A stretch of DNA of 64,000 bases from Adiantum capillus-veneris (taxonomy: Eukaryota; Streptophyta; Polypodiopsida; Polypodiales; Pteridaceae). The stretch lies in assembly GCA_014529385.2 (NCBI GenBank), contig CM043968.1, forward strand, positions 128,935,018 through 128,999,017. The letters are read 5' to 3'. The notes under the pieces were generated by a model that did no database searches, was not told the DNA's origin, and saw only the letters and a list, made by a program, of their open reading frames with translations. The position numbers were made by a program, and so were the translations under genes. This document shows positions 19,436-30,100 of the stretch, in pieces. Every line of letters starts with the position of its first letter. Within the stretch, counting starts at the first letter, position 1.

Positions 19436-22147
19436 CTAGCTTTCCATGTGTTTCTCTCTACTCTGCGGTCCTTGACTAACCACTTCAGTCGCTAACTTTC
19501 CATTCTCAGGTTCTCTAGTGGTTTTCTTAGCTTGAGCTCTAGTAACAACTTGCGTTGGTATCAGAGTTTCATTTTCAGACCCACTGCTGGTAGGAATAGT
19601 TTCTAGCATATTCAATGTCATCTTTTGCACTTTGTTTGGATTCTTTGAACAATCCTCAATGAAGTGAGTAACCCCACACTCAGTGCAATAAGCGTTAATT
19701 CTAATGATTTCCGTATGTGGACAAACATTCATCAGATGGTCACCTCCACACTTGTAACAGGGTCCTAGTGTTGGTCTTGGTCCCACTTGATTCGTCCTTT
19801 GTGGATAGGATGGTCTTTGTCCTGTTAACCCTCCATGAGCTATGAACATCAATGTTCTTGCGTCCAAATTGTATCTCTCTTCATCAGAAGCAGTTGTAAC
19901 TGTTGGTGTTCCAAAATTCCCAATCATGCCCCATGGTTCTGGTTGTTTGGGTTCTTCTGGTGGGTAATACATAGTTGGAGACATGTGTGCACCAGATTCT
20001 TCATAATAGGCTTGAATAGGCACTAAGGCTTGTTCTTCCTGATTCTCTAAGGTTGGTGCATATCTAATGCCCACTGGTCTTGCTCTTGGTAAAGGTGGTT
20101 GTTGTCCCAATACCGGTTGCGGTCTTTCTATCCCCATAGGTCCTGGTACATTTTCCGTTGGGTATCGAGGTACTGGATGTACCTGAGGTGGTGCTAATTG
20201 AGCAGGAGGTGCATACTGACGCTCCCTTACATACCCTTTGTTGTAATAGCACTCCTCTGTTGGATGGTTTGTCCATTTTTGTTCAATAGCACACCATTTC
20301 AGTGGTTTTGGCAATGGTTTTTGGTATGGTGCCATCCTTTTTAGAGCATCTTCTATCATTTGCTCTACATTTGGCATGGTTGTTGTTTGAACATTCTTTT
20401 TAGTGGTAGTCTCGCTCGCTACAGAGGAAGAGCTACTGGATGAAAAATCTGTATCCGCTGACACCTCTCCATAAACCGTACAGTTATCCACTAAGTACAA
20501 TGCTTCTCTCGTTCCTTGCTCGAAACTTGTACAAGCTTTCAAGTTCAAGTCCTTCTTGAGAGTGTCGTTTCTCAATCCTTCAATAAAGAGAACAGATAGT
20601 CTGTCATCTTGTGGTCGTTCACGTACTGGACATCTCTCAATGTATTGTTTGAAGCGAAGTGAAGCTTCCTTCACTTTTTCGTGTTCTCTTTGTTTAAAAG
20701 CATATATTTGTGAGACCGTATTGTGTTTAATCCCTCGTTTTGAGAATTCCTCAGCAAACTCTCTTAGCAAATGGTCAATGTCATGGAATCCCCCTCTGTT
20801 CAGTGGTTGAAACCATGTCAATGCCGTACCTTCTAGAGTAAGACCAAATCCCTCGTATTGTGTATGGAAATCTGTTATCTGCTCAGCTCTTAAGACTTGC
20901 TTAGAGAGTGACACATGTGCATACGGATCTCCTGAACCACCATACTTCTTTGGCATACACTTGGCTACTTGAGATGGTCTCATACGTCTATGGTCTGCTA
21001 CCAATCTCATTGCTCCTGTGTCCCGGCTAAATCTTTCTCTAGCATCATGGACTTCATGGGTTACCCTTGTCGGTTCCCCTGCCCTGAGTCTACTACTAGG
21101 AGGTAAATGTGATGGTTCCGCTTCGAACCTTGGACCTGGAGTGGTATATGTGGGGATTGGAACTGCACTACCTCGATTCGTATCCATTGACTCTCTGAGA
21201 TGTAATGATCCCATTGGTCCGGGCTTCGAGTAGTGAGGTTGACTGAAAGAGTCAGCAGCTTGAGTTCTTTGTCCTCCTATTGTCATTGGGTTTTGCACTC
21301 CATTTGTTAGTGCTGGTCTTTGTGAGCTAGAAGTAACATAATACTGATGTAGTGGTCCCCCAAAGTATGTATACCCTTCTAATTCTTTCTTGCCCATTGT
21401 TGAGTATTGCCTCCCATACTTGTCGTAAGCGGCAATTTTCACTTCCGATCCCTCTGTGTAAGTAAAGACATAAAGTCTTTTTTGGTCTGTCAACTCTCCG
21501 ATGTAGGGTTCTTCACATCTATAATAGAGATCTTGCTCCCCATTATTATATTTGTATAGCCCCACATAGATGTTATCAGTGTTGATCCTTGTAGTTTCAT
21601 TCTCTCTTCTTAACCTCGCATCAGGGAAGTTCATTATTGGTGCTTTCTCCTCAAGTTCTTCATCTACTTTGGCTTTGGTGCCCATCACTTCCCACTTGTC
21701 CACAATGTTAGGGTTTAGGACTACCAAGTACATGGTACCCTCGTCATCTAGATATCTATCTCCGCTATAGCTCACAGGCACTAAGTCCTTGAACTCACTA
21801 GGTCTATCTTCTATCTTTACACAATAGCGGTCCATTCCATCTTTGTAGATCTTGGCATCTTTCTCATTGTCGTACTGGTATTTTATGAACAATAGCTTCA
21901 TTGTGGCGGAAGGGTTTGATGATCCTGCTGCCATATTTTCTCTGTTGTTCAGGTTCAAGTGTTCCAAGTGTTCGGTGAAAATCTCGTAAGATCTCTCCGA
22001 AGAAGTATCAGAAACACTTCCTTCAAAGATCGGCTCTAATGGTTGCACCCAACTTTGGTTTACGCTTCCCTCGGTTGATATGACACTTGCTTGTTCCCCT
22101 TGTTTTGGTTGGTTATTCTGGAGATTCCTGCCCGATCTCAAATTCAT
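19436..22147 (-). CDS. gag: Ty3/Gypsy gag, intact (903 codons)
   Basis: I chose the ATG at 22147, giving MNLRSGRNL; the codon before it is TTG. Residues 1-75 are Ser/Gln-rich. A capsid-type retrotransposon gag domain lies at about 400-510 (YEGFGLTLEGTALTWFQPLNRGG, EFAEEFSKRG, RFKQYIERCP). A Pro/Gln-rich region follows. Two zinc knuckles of the form CX2CX3HX4C are at about residues 796 (CYKCGGDHLMNVC) and 819 (CTECGVTHFIEDC). An earlier CX8HX4C motif (CAIEQKWTNHPTEEC) looks like a knuckle that lost a Cys. The product should assemble the particle and bind element RNA. The ATG lies 168 bases downstream of the nearest leader palindrome. A full-length open gag beside a broken pol suggests selection on gag or recent origin. 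Confidence 0.92.
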   Translation of the reverse strand: MNLRSGRNLQNNQPKQGEQASVISTEGSVNQSWVQPLEPIFEGSVSDTSSERSYEIFTEHLEHLNLNNRENMAAGSSNPSATMKLLFIKYQYDNEKDAKIYKDGMDRYCVKIEDRPSEFKDLVPVSYSGDRYLDDEGTMYLVVLNPNIVDKWEVMGTKAKVDEELEEKAPIMNFPDARLRRENETTRINTDNIYVGLYKYNNGEQDLYYRCEEPYIGELTDQKRLYVFTYTEGSEVKIAAYDKYGRQYSTMGKKELEGYTYFGGPLHQYYVTSSSQRPALTNGVQNPMTIGGQRTQAADSFSQPHYSKPGPMGSLHLRESMDTNRGSAVPIPTYTTPGPRFEAEPSHLPPSSRLRAGEPTRVTHEVHDARERFSRDTGAMRLVADHRRMRPSQVAKCMPKKYGGSGDPYAHVSLSKQVLRAEQITDFHTQYEGFGLTLEGTALTWFQPLNRGGFHDIDHLLREFAEEFSKRGIKHNTVSQIYAFKQREHEKVKEASLRFKQYIERCPVRERPQDDRLSVLFIEGLRNDTLKKDLNLKACTSFEQGTREALYLVDNCTVYGEVSADTDFSSSSSSSVASETTTKKNVQTTTMPNVEQMIEDALKRMAPYQKPLPKPLKWCAIEQKWTNHPTEECYYNKGYVRERQYAPPAQLAPPQVHPVPRYPTENVPGPMGIERPQPVLGQQPPLPRARPVGIRYAPTLENQEEQALVPIQAYYEESGAHMSPTMYYPPEEPKQPEPWGMIGNFGTPTVTTASDEERYNLDARTLMFIAHGGLTGQRPSYPQRTNQVGPRPTLGPCYKCGGDHLMNVCPHTEIIRINAYCTECGVTHFIEDCSKNPNKVQKMTLNMLETIPTSSGSENETLIPTQVVTRAQAKKTTREPENGKLATEVVSQGPQSREKHMES

Positions 22148-23551
22148 CAATTCCCCTAAAGGACTTTAACTTTTCCGTCTCGGCAATTTGTTTTCCCAAG
22201 TTTTTGTGGTCAGAATTGATCCAAACTGATTGATACTTGGTTAATTGTTTAATCTTGTCAGTTGGACAACTTCTGTTTCATCAAGTGAGAATTTTGTTGC
22301 AGTTATGCTGAAAAAGACATTATACGCGTATGATGTCTTTTTTCACAGATTTGGACTATTTTGGTTATGCTCACTCTCAGTAGCCCCCTTATGCTCTGTC
22401 CACTCACAAAATTCAGTTTGAACTCTGTTTGAGCAAGTTATGGCTAATTTAGGCTTTTCTTGGCAATTTTCCGCTTTTGACTTGTTTTGGGTCAATTGTG
22501 ATCCAAATGGGATGAAACTTGAAATATAACCTCTAGATAGCTATTACAATGGATCTGTGTTGGCAAAGTATCAAAATATGTCCAAAATTAGGTCAAAGAC
22601 ATCATACGCGTATGATGTCTTTTTCATCAATTTGGGTCAAGACTTGATATTTATGCTTTCTACAGTGTTTGTAACAATCTTGTCAGGTCAGATATAAAAA
22701 ATAAGCAGTGGATGTGCTAAAAGACATTATACGCGTATGATGTCTTTTGTCCCAGATTTTGACTATTCTTGGTTTTAAGCCTTCTCCAATGTTTATAATT
22801 GAGTTTCAAGTGTTTTTGTCAGGTTTGAATGTAAAAACAAGATCTGAATCCAAAATTTCCTATTCTTTGCGTTTCTTGGACTCCGACTTGTCTTTTTTGG
22901 TTTCTTTGAGTGTTAATGCTCTTGTTTTAAGTTGAAATTAGGGTATAACCCCCCTTTTGAACACTCTGGTAAAGTCAAAATTTCTGTTTTGGTCTCTGTT
23001 TGGTCATTTAGACATCATACGCGTATGATGTCTAAAGTTGCAGATTTCCAGTTTTTTGGCACAGAATCCTTCCTAAAGCTTTCTCAAGTGCTCAGCAACT
23101 CCCAGATACACAGAAAATTTCTCTGAATTTTGTTTCTTGCAAGTTTCACTACTAACTCGACGGTTTAGTGATCTAACATGCAATCAACCATATCAAGCAA
23201 ATACTCCAATGATTACTAGCTCTAGATCAGGATCAAATGAAGTCCTACCTAAGCTATTCCTAATCATAAAATGGGTTTGGTAATTGTGATTTTAAAGAGA
23301 TCCACTGCCACTCACGGACTAGCAAATTCTTCTTCTATCAACAACTACTCAACTCCAACAAAACAACAAACAAATCTAAGCTAAACTAAAAATACTGTCA
23401 ACACGGAAGACCCAGGAATACCCCACTTCCTAGTATCTCTCGAGATCTTCGGAGTCCACCACTCCTAGATCTTTTCTAACTAAAGTATACAAAGTAGTTT
23501 ATACGACTCACCTCGTAGGATTAGTCTAAGGTCACCTACTTAGGGCTCTCG
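22148..23551 (-). repeat. Gypsy leader with four 24-bp palindromes
   Basis: About 1.4 kb lies between the primer site and gag. Palindromes are at 22315-22338, 22597-22620, 22722-22745 and 23010-23033, spaced 282, 125 and 288. The last extends to a perfect 30-bp palindrome (23007-23036). Offsets from the gag ATG are 168, 450, 575 and 863; in the accessory-ORF leader they are 167, 450, 585 and 870. 23037-23551 has no palindrome and no convincing coding frame. Confidence 0.9.
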
Positions 23552-23569
23552 TCCCCGGCAGCGGCGCCA
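23552..23569 (-). promoter_or_regulatory. Primer binding site, tRNA-Asp type
   Basis: On the + strand this reads TCCCCGGCAGCGGCGCCA, which matches the 3' end of plant tRNA-Asp including CCA except for one base (A to G). It lies two bases inside the 5' LTR, as usual for plant Gypsy elements. Confidence 0.92.
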
Positions 23570-23571
23570 AA

Positions 23572-24469
23572 TGTTAAGGCGGTTACGCCGCTAGCGGAAG
23601 CTAAATAGCGAGAACTCAACCAACAACAGAATTTGTCAGACAAGGACGGAGCTTGACCCGCAGGCGCATGGAAACAACTAGGTGGGTGTCAAATCACCTA
23701 CTCGACCTTCTAATGACAATCACTACTAAGGAAATCAAATCTAAGTTCTAAAATACGCAAGTGACTGAAATCCGTACTACGAACGGATGCTATACGAAAC
23801 AGGATCTAGAATCATTGAATCGATCTCAAACTCAAGGGGAAGTCTATACACTAGGTAAGAACAACACCCTAAAGACTTGAACTGCAAAATCAACTTATAA
23901 CCACTCCGTGCGGTAAACGCGTATGAAGACAGGCCGAAAAATACAGGTGATCGAAACTTGACTCCGATGGTACTAATGTGTAGCTCTACTCGTTGTGGTT
24001 CTATAGATATGCTGCACGCTCCATTCCGACACACGAGTTGGAAGAAAACTCACACCGAAGCTTGTAGGAACTTACCACACATAGAAGCCGATAGCGCGCA
24101 CTCTTGGTATCTGTGCGTAGCTCTCGCCGTTGCTAACACAATGGCGGTGTCGCTTCTCCAATGGCGGCTCCGTAGCTCGCGTAGCAAGTAGATAAGACTC
24201 TCTCTCTCTCTCTCTCTCAGACACAGTCACGGCGCTCAAAAACTCACTTTGATTAATAATCTGAATACCTTAGGTTACAAAAACTTTGGCTTATATGCCT
24301 CAGCAAGTGAAATTACTTCGGGATTACAAGCTGGAAACTCAATTGAGTCCCGTTACTTAATGAATGGCTCAAATCAAAATTAATGTCGGAAAGACATTTA
24401 TTACAATCAATGGTTACAAAATGATGAGTGTGAGCAAAAATGTGGGTGTGATCCTCTGCTGGCTCAACA
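23572..24469 (-). repeat. Gypsy 5' LTR (898 bp)
   Basis: Partner of 7958-8851, with about a dozen visible substitutions. It contains the decamer ACGCGTATGA at 23917-23926 and a longer CT tract at 24197-24220. It ends CTCAACA and is followed by GGAAG, the near-duplicate of GGATG at the other side. Confidence 0.95.
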
Positions 24470-24508
24470 GGAAGTTATTGGCATGTCTATCTACCTAATG
24501 CCCTTTCA
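24470..24508 (+). repeat. Short LTR, right part
   Basis: Completes the LTR begun at 7823. It ends CCCTTTCA, two bases before a TGGTATCAGAGC primer site, which fixes the plus orientation. Confidence 0.62.
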
Positions 24509-24509
24509 C

Positions 24510-24521
24510 TGGTATCAGAGC
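24510..24521 (+). promoter_or_regulatory. Primer binding site, initiator tRNA-Met type
   Basis: TGGTATCAGAGC directly after the short LTR. It belongs to the element that was interrupted by the Gypsy insertion. Confidence 0.8.
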
Positions 24522-26255
24522 AGCAAGGGAGGGGAGAGCTATGGAGGAGGGGTAAGGACTCTCTCTCTTTAGGTATCTCTCTCTGGAATGCAGTATGAGG
24601 CATGGCCTCTCTCTTGCTTCTGAGTCTTTTGTCTCTCTCCCTCATTTTCAGCAAGGACGTGCATGGTGTTGCATGTGAGTGCACACTGTGTGTGCATAGA
24701 CTCTTGGCAAGGGGCTGGATCCCGGCCGTGTGCAGGCGCCCTTGGGGCGGGAGGAGGATGACAATCGATATGCAAGAAGGGTTGGACTCGGCTGTGTGTA
24801 GGCGCCCTTGAGGCGGGAGGGGGTTGACAGTCAATATGCACAAATCGAGGGTTTTGAGGCTCGTTGAGCTTGCGCAAATGTCAGGCTCATTTCTCACTTC
24901 TATGGAGACGCACAATTCGGCCTCCTTGACTACATCATCTCACTCCTCCCATCGATGGCAAAACCTACGCAACCCTGTTGGGGACACCTTTTCAAACCAA
25001 GGCACCCAATTAGGGTACCTTGGACAACCTAAAAAAGTTTTAAGGACGGGTGCCCACGTGCCACCATTCGCTCGTAGCAAGAAACTCGAGGTTGCGAACA
25101 CCATCAACAACTTTGGAGATAAACTAGGCAGGCATGAGGGCAATAGGGTCACACCTCGGAGTTCGCAAACAACAAGCGCTTGGTATCGAGGACCCACACT
25201 CGAGGTCAATTGTTTTGAAGGCAGAGACATGTAGTCATGTTCAAAAGCACCGCCATGTGTAATCGAGCTCTCAAGGAGGGCGATACTTGAAGCAAGCAAA
25301 TAATTTTTGTAAATATTTTACCATACGGTCGATGATAAGTACGGGACTTATGCATAATCCATGCAAAGCATGGTGGTAGAGAAGCAAGTCTTTATTGAAC
25401 TTGAGGTAGCTTGTCACTAGTGGAGCACGGCTCAAAGGGTGTTTATTGCTTGATTGTTGAATACAACAAATCAGACACACAAGCCACTGCTTGGCGAGGC
25501 AAGTAATTAAAAAGGTACACAATAACTTTTGATTTTGTTGACACATTTTTAAAAAATATGATCAATGATCATGGTATGCAGCAGACCTGTGTGCTGCCAT
25601 AGCAAATTTTTCTTTTGTTATTGTTTAAGCATTACAAACACCAAAGAGTGGTGTCAAGACAACTGCCAAGCAAGGCTTGCTTTTGTGAACCGCTCTTGAT
25701 ACAAAGTGCGATGTCTGCTGTGAAGGACATGGGCCAGTTAAAGGTCAGGGCATGGTTGTGCTTAAGAATCTCATGGAGATTGGCACGGCCTGTTGCTACC
25801 CTTGATGAAGGCTACACAGGTACCTCGGCAAGGTCGACCATTACCTACGGTTCTACAAGGATCTGTTCTTCATTGAACTTCATTCATGTTTTATGACAAT
25901 ATGGCCAGTGGGTACGACTCACTCCTCAGCTTGCAACACTACTAGGGGTTTCTCTACGTTACATTTTGGATTTGCCTTTTTGCTAGGACATGGTTCCTAG
26001 GCAACGTTTTACAAAGGTTGCATCAATTGAAACAAATCTACATGGTCAAGACAACTGTAATCAAGCCAAGGGTAGATCGGATTAACCCAAGCCAATAAGG
26101 CATGTGTGGACATCCAACACCTCTCAAATTTGTCGCATAGATGGCTTTACGTTGGATTTGAGCACAGTCCCAAAAATCTGCCCACACCTGGGTGACAAGG
26201 TTAGTCAATTTCAAGTTATGTTTGTTTATGTTTTACTTTTATTTTTGAGAAAAAT
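24522..26255 (+). mobile_element. Interior of the short-LTR element, no recognised gene
   Basis: I see no gag, protease, RT or integrase motif in any frame over 1.7 kb, as in TRIM/LARD-type non-autonomous elements. It holds an imperfect 65-bp tandem duplication at about 24725-24855 (TGTGYAGGCGCCCTTGRGGCGGGAGG occurs twice) and several frames of 60-140 codons without recognisable domains. No matching 3' LTR was found before the Copia LTR at 26256, so the right end is lost or unrecognised. Confidence 0.45.
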
Positions 26256-26482
26256 TGTTGGAATTAGGGTTGTAGAGAAACACACACAGCTTGGAGAAGA
26301 CGAAGGAAGCTCAAGGCACACAATAGAGAGTGTGTTACTTAGTGTGCAATGGAAAGATAGATAGCCCTAGAGTGATGGGCGTATATACAACGCTCGGGGG
26401 AAAAAACCTCCTAAAGAGGGAAAAAATGCCCGAGCAGTCCTAGTGTGTTCACACACATCACTACCACATGTATATGGTAACA
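26256..26482 (-). repeat. Copia LTR (227 bp), 3' LTR of the outer element
   Basis: In + orientation it runs TGTTGGAATTAGG to GGTAACA. It is the reverse complement of the 1485-1711 family. On the minus strand it follows the outer Copia's RNase H end. Confidence 0.92.
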
Positions 26483-26805
26483 AATCCCCTCTAGAGCGAT
26501 GCGGTGAACGAGAGCTGGCACATGAGTAAAGGGAAGTGCCATGCCCTGAGGACATGATCAATCCACAAAGGGGAGTAAGCCCAAAGCTTTGCGGAAAGCT
26601 TCAAGATTCTCACGAGACAATGCCTTTGTAAAACGATATGCAAGGTTGTCATGTGTTGGCACATAAGCCAAGCTGATCTCTCCTCCTGACAGCCTCTCCC
26701 TGAGATAGTGGTAATGTACCTCAATGTGCTTTGTGCGAGCATGAATAATTGGGTTCCTCGCAATTGCCAATGCGCTTTGACTGTCAGTGTAGATAGTGTT
26801 GGCAG
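26483..26805 (-). pseudogene. Copia RNase H, C-terminal half (outer element)
   Basis: From the right: CTGCC, then AACACTATCTACACTG, encoding NTIYTDSQSALAIARNP, TKHIEVHYHYLRERL, ISLAYVPTHDNLAYRFTKALS and ending LLPFVD at about 26558, with a short 3' stretch before the LTR. This is exactly the half of RNase H missing at 1484. CTGCC (GGCAG at 26801-26805) is shared with 1480-1484, so the two fragments were one gene before the inner Copia inserted. Confidence 0.9.
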
Positions 26806-27032
26806 TGTTGGAATAAGGGTTGCAGAGAAACACACACAACGTGGAGAAGACAAAGGAAGCTCAAGGCACACAATAGAGAGTATGTTACTTAGTGTGCAAT
26901 GGAAAGATAGATAGCCCTAGAGTGATGGGCGTATATACAATGCACAGGGTAAAAAACCTCCTAAAGAGGGAAAAAATGCCCCGGCAGTCCTAGTGTGTTC
27001 ACACACATCACTACCACATGTATATGGTAACA
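26806..27032 (-). repeat. Copia 3' LTR (227 bp) of the inserted element
   Basis: In + orientation it runs TGTTGGAATAAGG to GGTAACA. It is the partner of 1485-1711 and abuts the CTGCC duplication on its outer side. About 75 bases separate its inner end from the RNase H stop. Confidence 0.92.
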
Positions 27033-27107
27033 AATCCCCCCTGGAGTGATGCGGTGAACAAGAGCTAGCACATGAGTAAAGGGAAGTGCCATGCCCTGAG
27101 GACATGA

Positions 27108-30100
27108 TCAATCCACAAAGGGGAGTAAGCCCAAATCTTTGCGGAAAGCTTCAAGCTTCTCACGAGACAATGCCTTTGTGAAAAGACCTGCAAGGTTGTC
27201 CTGTGTTGGCACATAAGCCAAGCTGATCTCTCCTGCTAAGAGCCTCTCCCTGACATAGTGGTAATGCACCTCAATGTGCTTTGTGCGAGCATGAAAAACT
27301 GGGTTCCTCGCAACTGCGAATGAGCTCTGACTGTCAGTGTAGATAGTGTTGGCAGTGTCCTGTCCAACACCCAAATCAGCCATAAGGCGTCTGAGCCATA
27401 CACACTCAACCATACCTGTGAAGACTGCCTTGTACTCAGCCTCACAACTCGAAGTGGCCACAGTAGGTTGCTTCTTGCTCAACCATGATATACATGAACT
27501 GCTAAGCATGAAACAAAAGCCACTTGTGGACACTCGCGTGTCAAAACAACCAGCCCAATCTGAGTCCGAAAAAGCATGTAAGTCTGGCGGCAATGATCCC
27601 CCCTTGGGATAAAACAAGCCAAGATGTAAAGTGCCACTAAGGTAGCGGAAAGTCTTCTTGACAGCCTACCAATGCTTAGACCCTGGGCTGTGCATAAATC
27701 TGTTAACCTGTGAGACTGCAAGCTGAATATCCGGCCTCGTGTTGCATACATAAATGAGGTAGCCAACAACAGTTTGGTAAAGAGTGACATCAGCAGGATC
27801 GCCAGCATCATGTAGACTCAACTTCAAACCTGTTTCCATGGGAGTGGCAATAGGTTTGCAATCCTCAAGTCCAAACTTACATAGCAATGTCTCTATGTAA
27901 CTTTTCTGACACAAGGCAATACCACCATCACACTGCTTAAACTGTATACCCAAGTAATGTCGCAACAACCCCAAATCTTTCATCTTGAAAGTATCATTCA
28001 AATCAGCCTTAAATTCAGCAATATGTCTCTCATTTGGTCCAGTGATCAACAAATCATCGACATAAAGAACCACAATGAGAAGTACACCACCCTCATGCTT
28101 TACATACAACGTGCTTTCTGTTGGACTGTTACGAAAGCCTCCTTTAACCAAATGAGTGTCAGCTTTCTCATACCAAGCACGAGGAGATTGCTTCAACCCA
28201 TACAAAGCCTTCTTACATCTGCACACTTTGTCCTCTTGTCCTTTTATGACAAATCCGTGAGGCTGCGTTACATAAACTTCCTCAAATATGTCACCATTCA
28301 AGAAATCAGTAACAATGTTTGATTGATGTACATCCCAACCAAAATGAGTTGCCAATGCACATAGAAAACGCACAGTAGTCATACGACAAGTGGGAGAAAA
28401 AGTCCCTTCATAATCTATGCCTTTTTGCTGTGTATAACCCTTTGCAACAAGTCGAGCCTTATGGCGATCGATCTCACCATCCGGCTTGCGTTTCAACTTG
28501 TAAACCCACTTTGTACCAATAGCCTTTTTGCCAGGAGGCAAATCACATAAAGTCCATGTGTCATTTTCTATAAGTGCATCATATTCTGATTGCATGGCAG
28601 CCATCCAATTTTCTGAATTCTGTGCTTCATCAAAAGACAGAGGCTCCTCAACATCATGTAAGCTAGACACAGTCAAAGCATAACAATCTGATGCATAAGA
28701 TGCATGGCAAGAGCCTGAATGAGTACGACTAGACAAAGGTGCATCCAATTTACTGTCACGCAAAGTGTGCACCAACCATTTTGGCATACCTCTAGCCGGC
28801 TCATTTTCAGTCCTTTCCTCATCAAGTACATCATGTACATCTGTGTCAGTAATAGACTGATCTATAACATTTTCAGAAACCCCCATAGGCTGTACATGTG
28901 CCTCATTGGAACTTACATTCGTATTTCCACCACTGAAAAGAGGGAACAAAGTGTCATAAATGTCCTGTTAGCTTACATTACTGTCTCTAGTACAAGACAG
29001 TAAGGGCTGAACAGAATCTTACACAAACACTACATCCCGTGAAACCAGAATACGTTTTGTTTGCGGATGATACAACGTGTAACCTTTGCTTTCAGCACTA
29101 TAACCAACAAAAATACATTTGACAGCCTCATCATCCAATTTTTTGCGCTACACTTATGGCACCAAAGCATATGCCAAACAGCCAGAAACACTCATGTGCT
29201 CAATAGAAGGCTTTCTATCATGCCATGCTTGATATGGAGTAATAGACTGCAAAGCTTTCGTAGGACACCTGTTAAGTACATAAGTGGCACACATGATGGC
29301 CTCAAGCCAAAAAGAATGTGATAAAGCTTGAATTTGACCATACATCGTGCCATTTCTGTCAGTGACCTGTTTTTCCTCTTAGCAACACCATTTTCTGAGG
29401 TGTATAAGGCACTGTACATTGGTGTTTTATCCCACGACTAGCCAGAAATGCATTAAATTCATGAGACATATACTCCCCCCCTCGATTGGAATGGAGGGTG
29501 CCCATAGTACATTTTGAGACATTTTCAGCCATAGCTAGAAATTGTTTGAAGCACATAAAAGCTTCGGAGTTCTCTTTAAGCGGAAATACCCATGCATTCC
29601 TCGAGTAATCATCAATGAAAGTCACAAAGTACAGGTAATTGCCCAAGGACGGAGTTTGCATGGGCCCACAAACATCACTATGCACAAGCTGCAACCTGCA
29701 TGTGGCTTGAACTGAACCATCCTTTGGAAACTTAGAACGTTGCATCTTACCCAAAATACAGCCTTCACAAACATGTTTGACAGGTGCTTCAAGAGGCGGC
29801 AAAGAAGAAACCATATCAGATTTCTGCAAACGCAGCAAACTGGCAAAATTCAGATGACCAAAACGTGCATGCCAAAGTTTTGCATCTGAAATAGCCCTTG
29901 AATCTGCAACAGCATTTGCAAAATTTTGTCCACACTTGTCATACAAAGTGAGCTTATACAGCCCACGACACAAAAGGCCAGATGCAACAATGTCATCACC
30001 AAAACTGAGATCATGAACTGTACATCTGTCATCCACAAATTTGACTACAAGTCTAAGTCTAGCAAGTGCGGATACAAACAAGAGATTCTTCTTGATCCCA

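Larger units (their letters stand above)
7958..24469 (-). mobile_element. Non-autonomous Ty3/Gypsy LTR retrotransposon with accessory ORF and palindrome arrays
   Basis: This is a 16.5-kb element read right to left: 5' LTR 23572-24469, tRNA-Asp primer site 23552-23569, leader with four palindromes, gag 22147-19436, protease and linker, an RT fused to the integrase tail (17395-16403), a second protease and Trp-repeat region, an internal polypurine tract, a second leader with five palindromes, accessory frame 12176-8901, polypurine tract 8863-8852, and 3' LTR 8851-7958. The LTRs differ by only about a dozen substitutions plus a 4-base CT length change over ~895 bp, so the insertion is young. The flanking pentamers are GGATG (7953-7957) and GGAAG (24470-24474), a one-mismatch target duplication. 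RT core, RNase H and integrase core are absent, so it would need a helper element. Confidence 0.93.

Noticed and set aside
12343-23036. Palindromes as inverted ends of small DNA transposons (MITEs)
   Set aside because: Each site is a self-contained palindrome with no interior, no target duplication, and ordered offsets from the two ATGs.
24487-25234. Frames of 100-140 codons with Pro/Gly-rich products
   Set aside because: They arise from the 65-bp GC-rich duplication; no matching domain and open on both strands.
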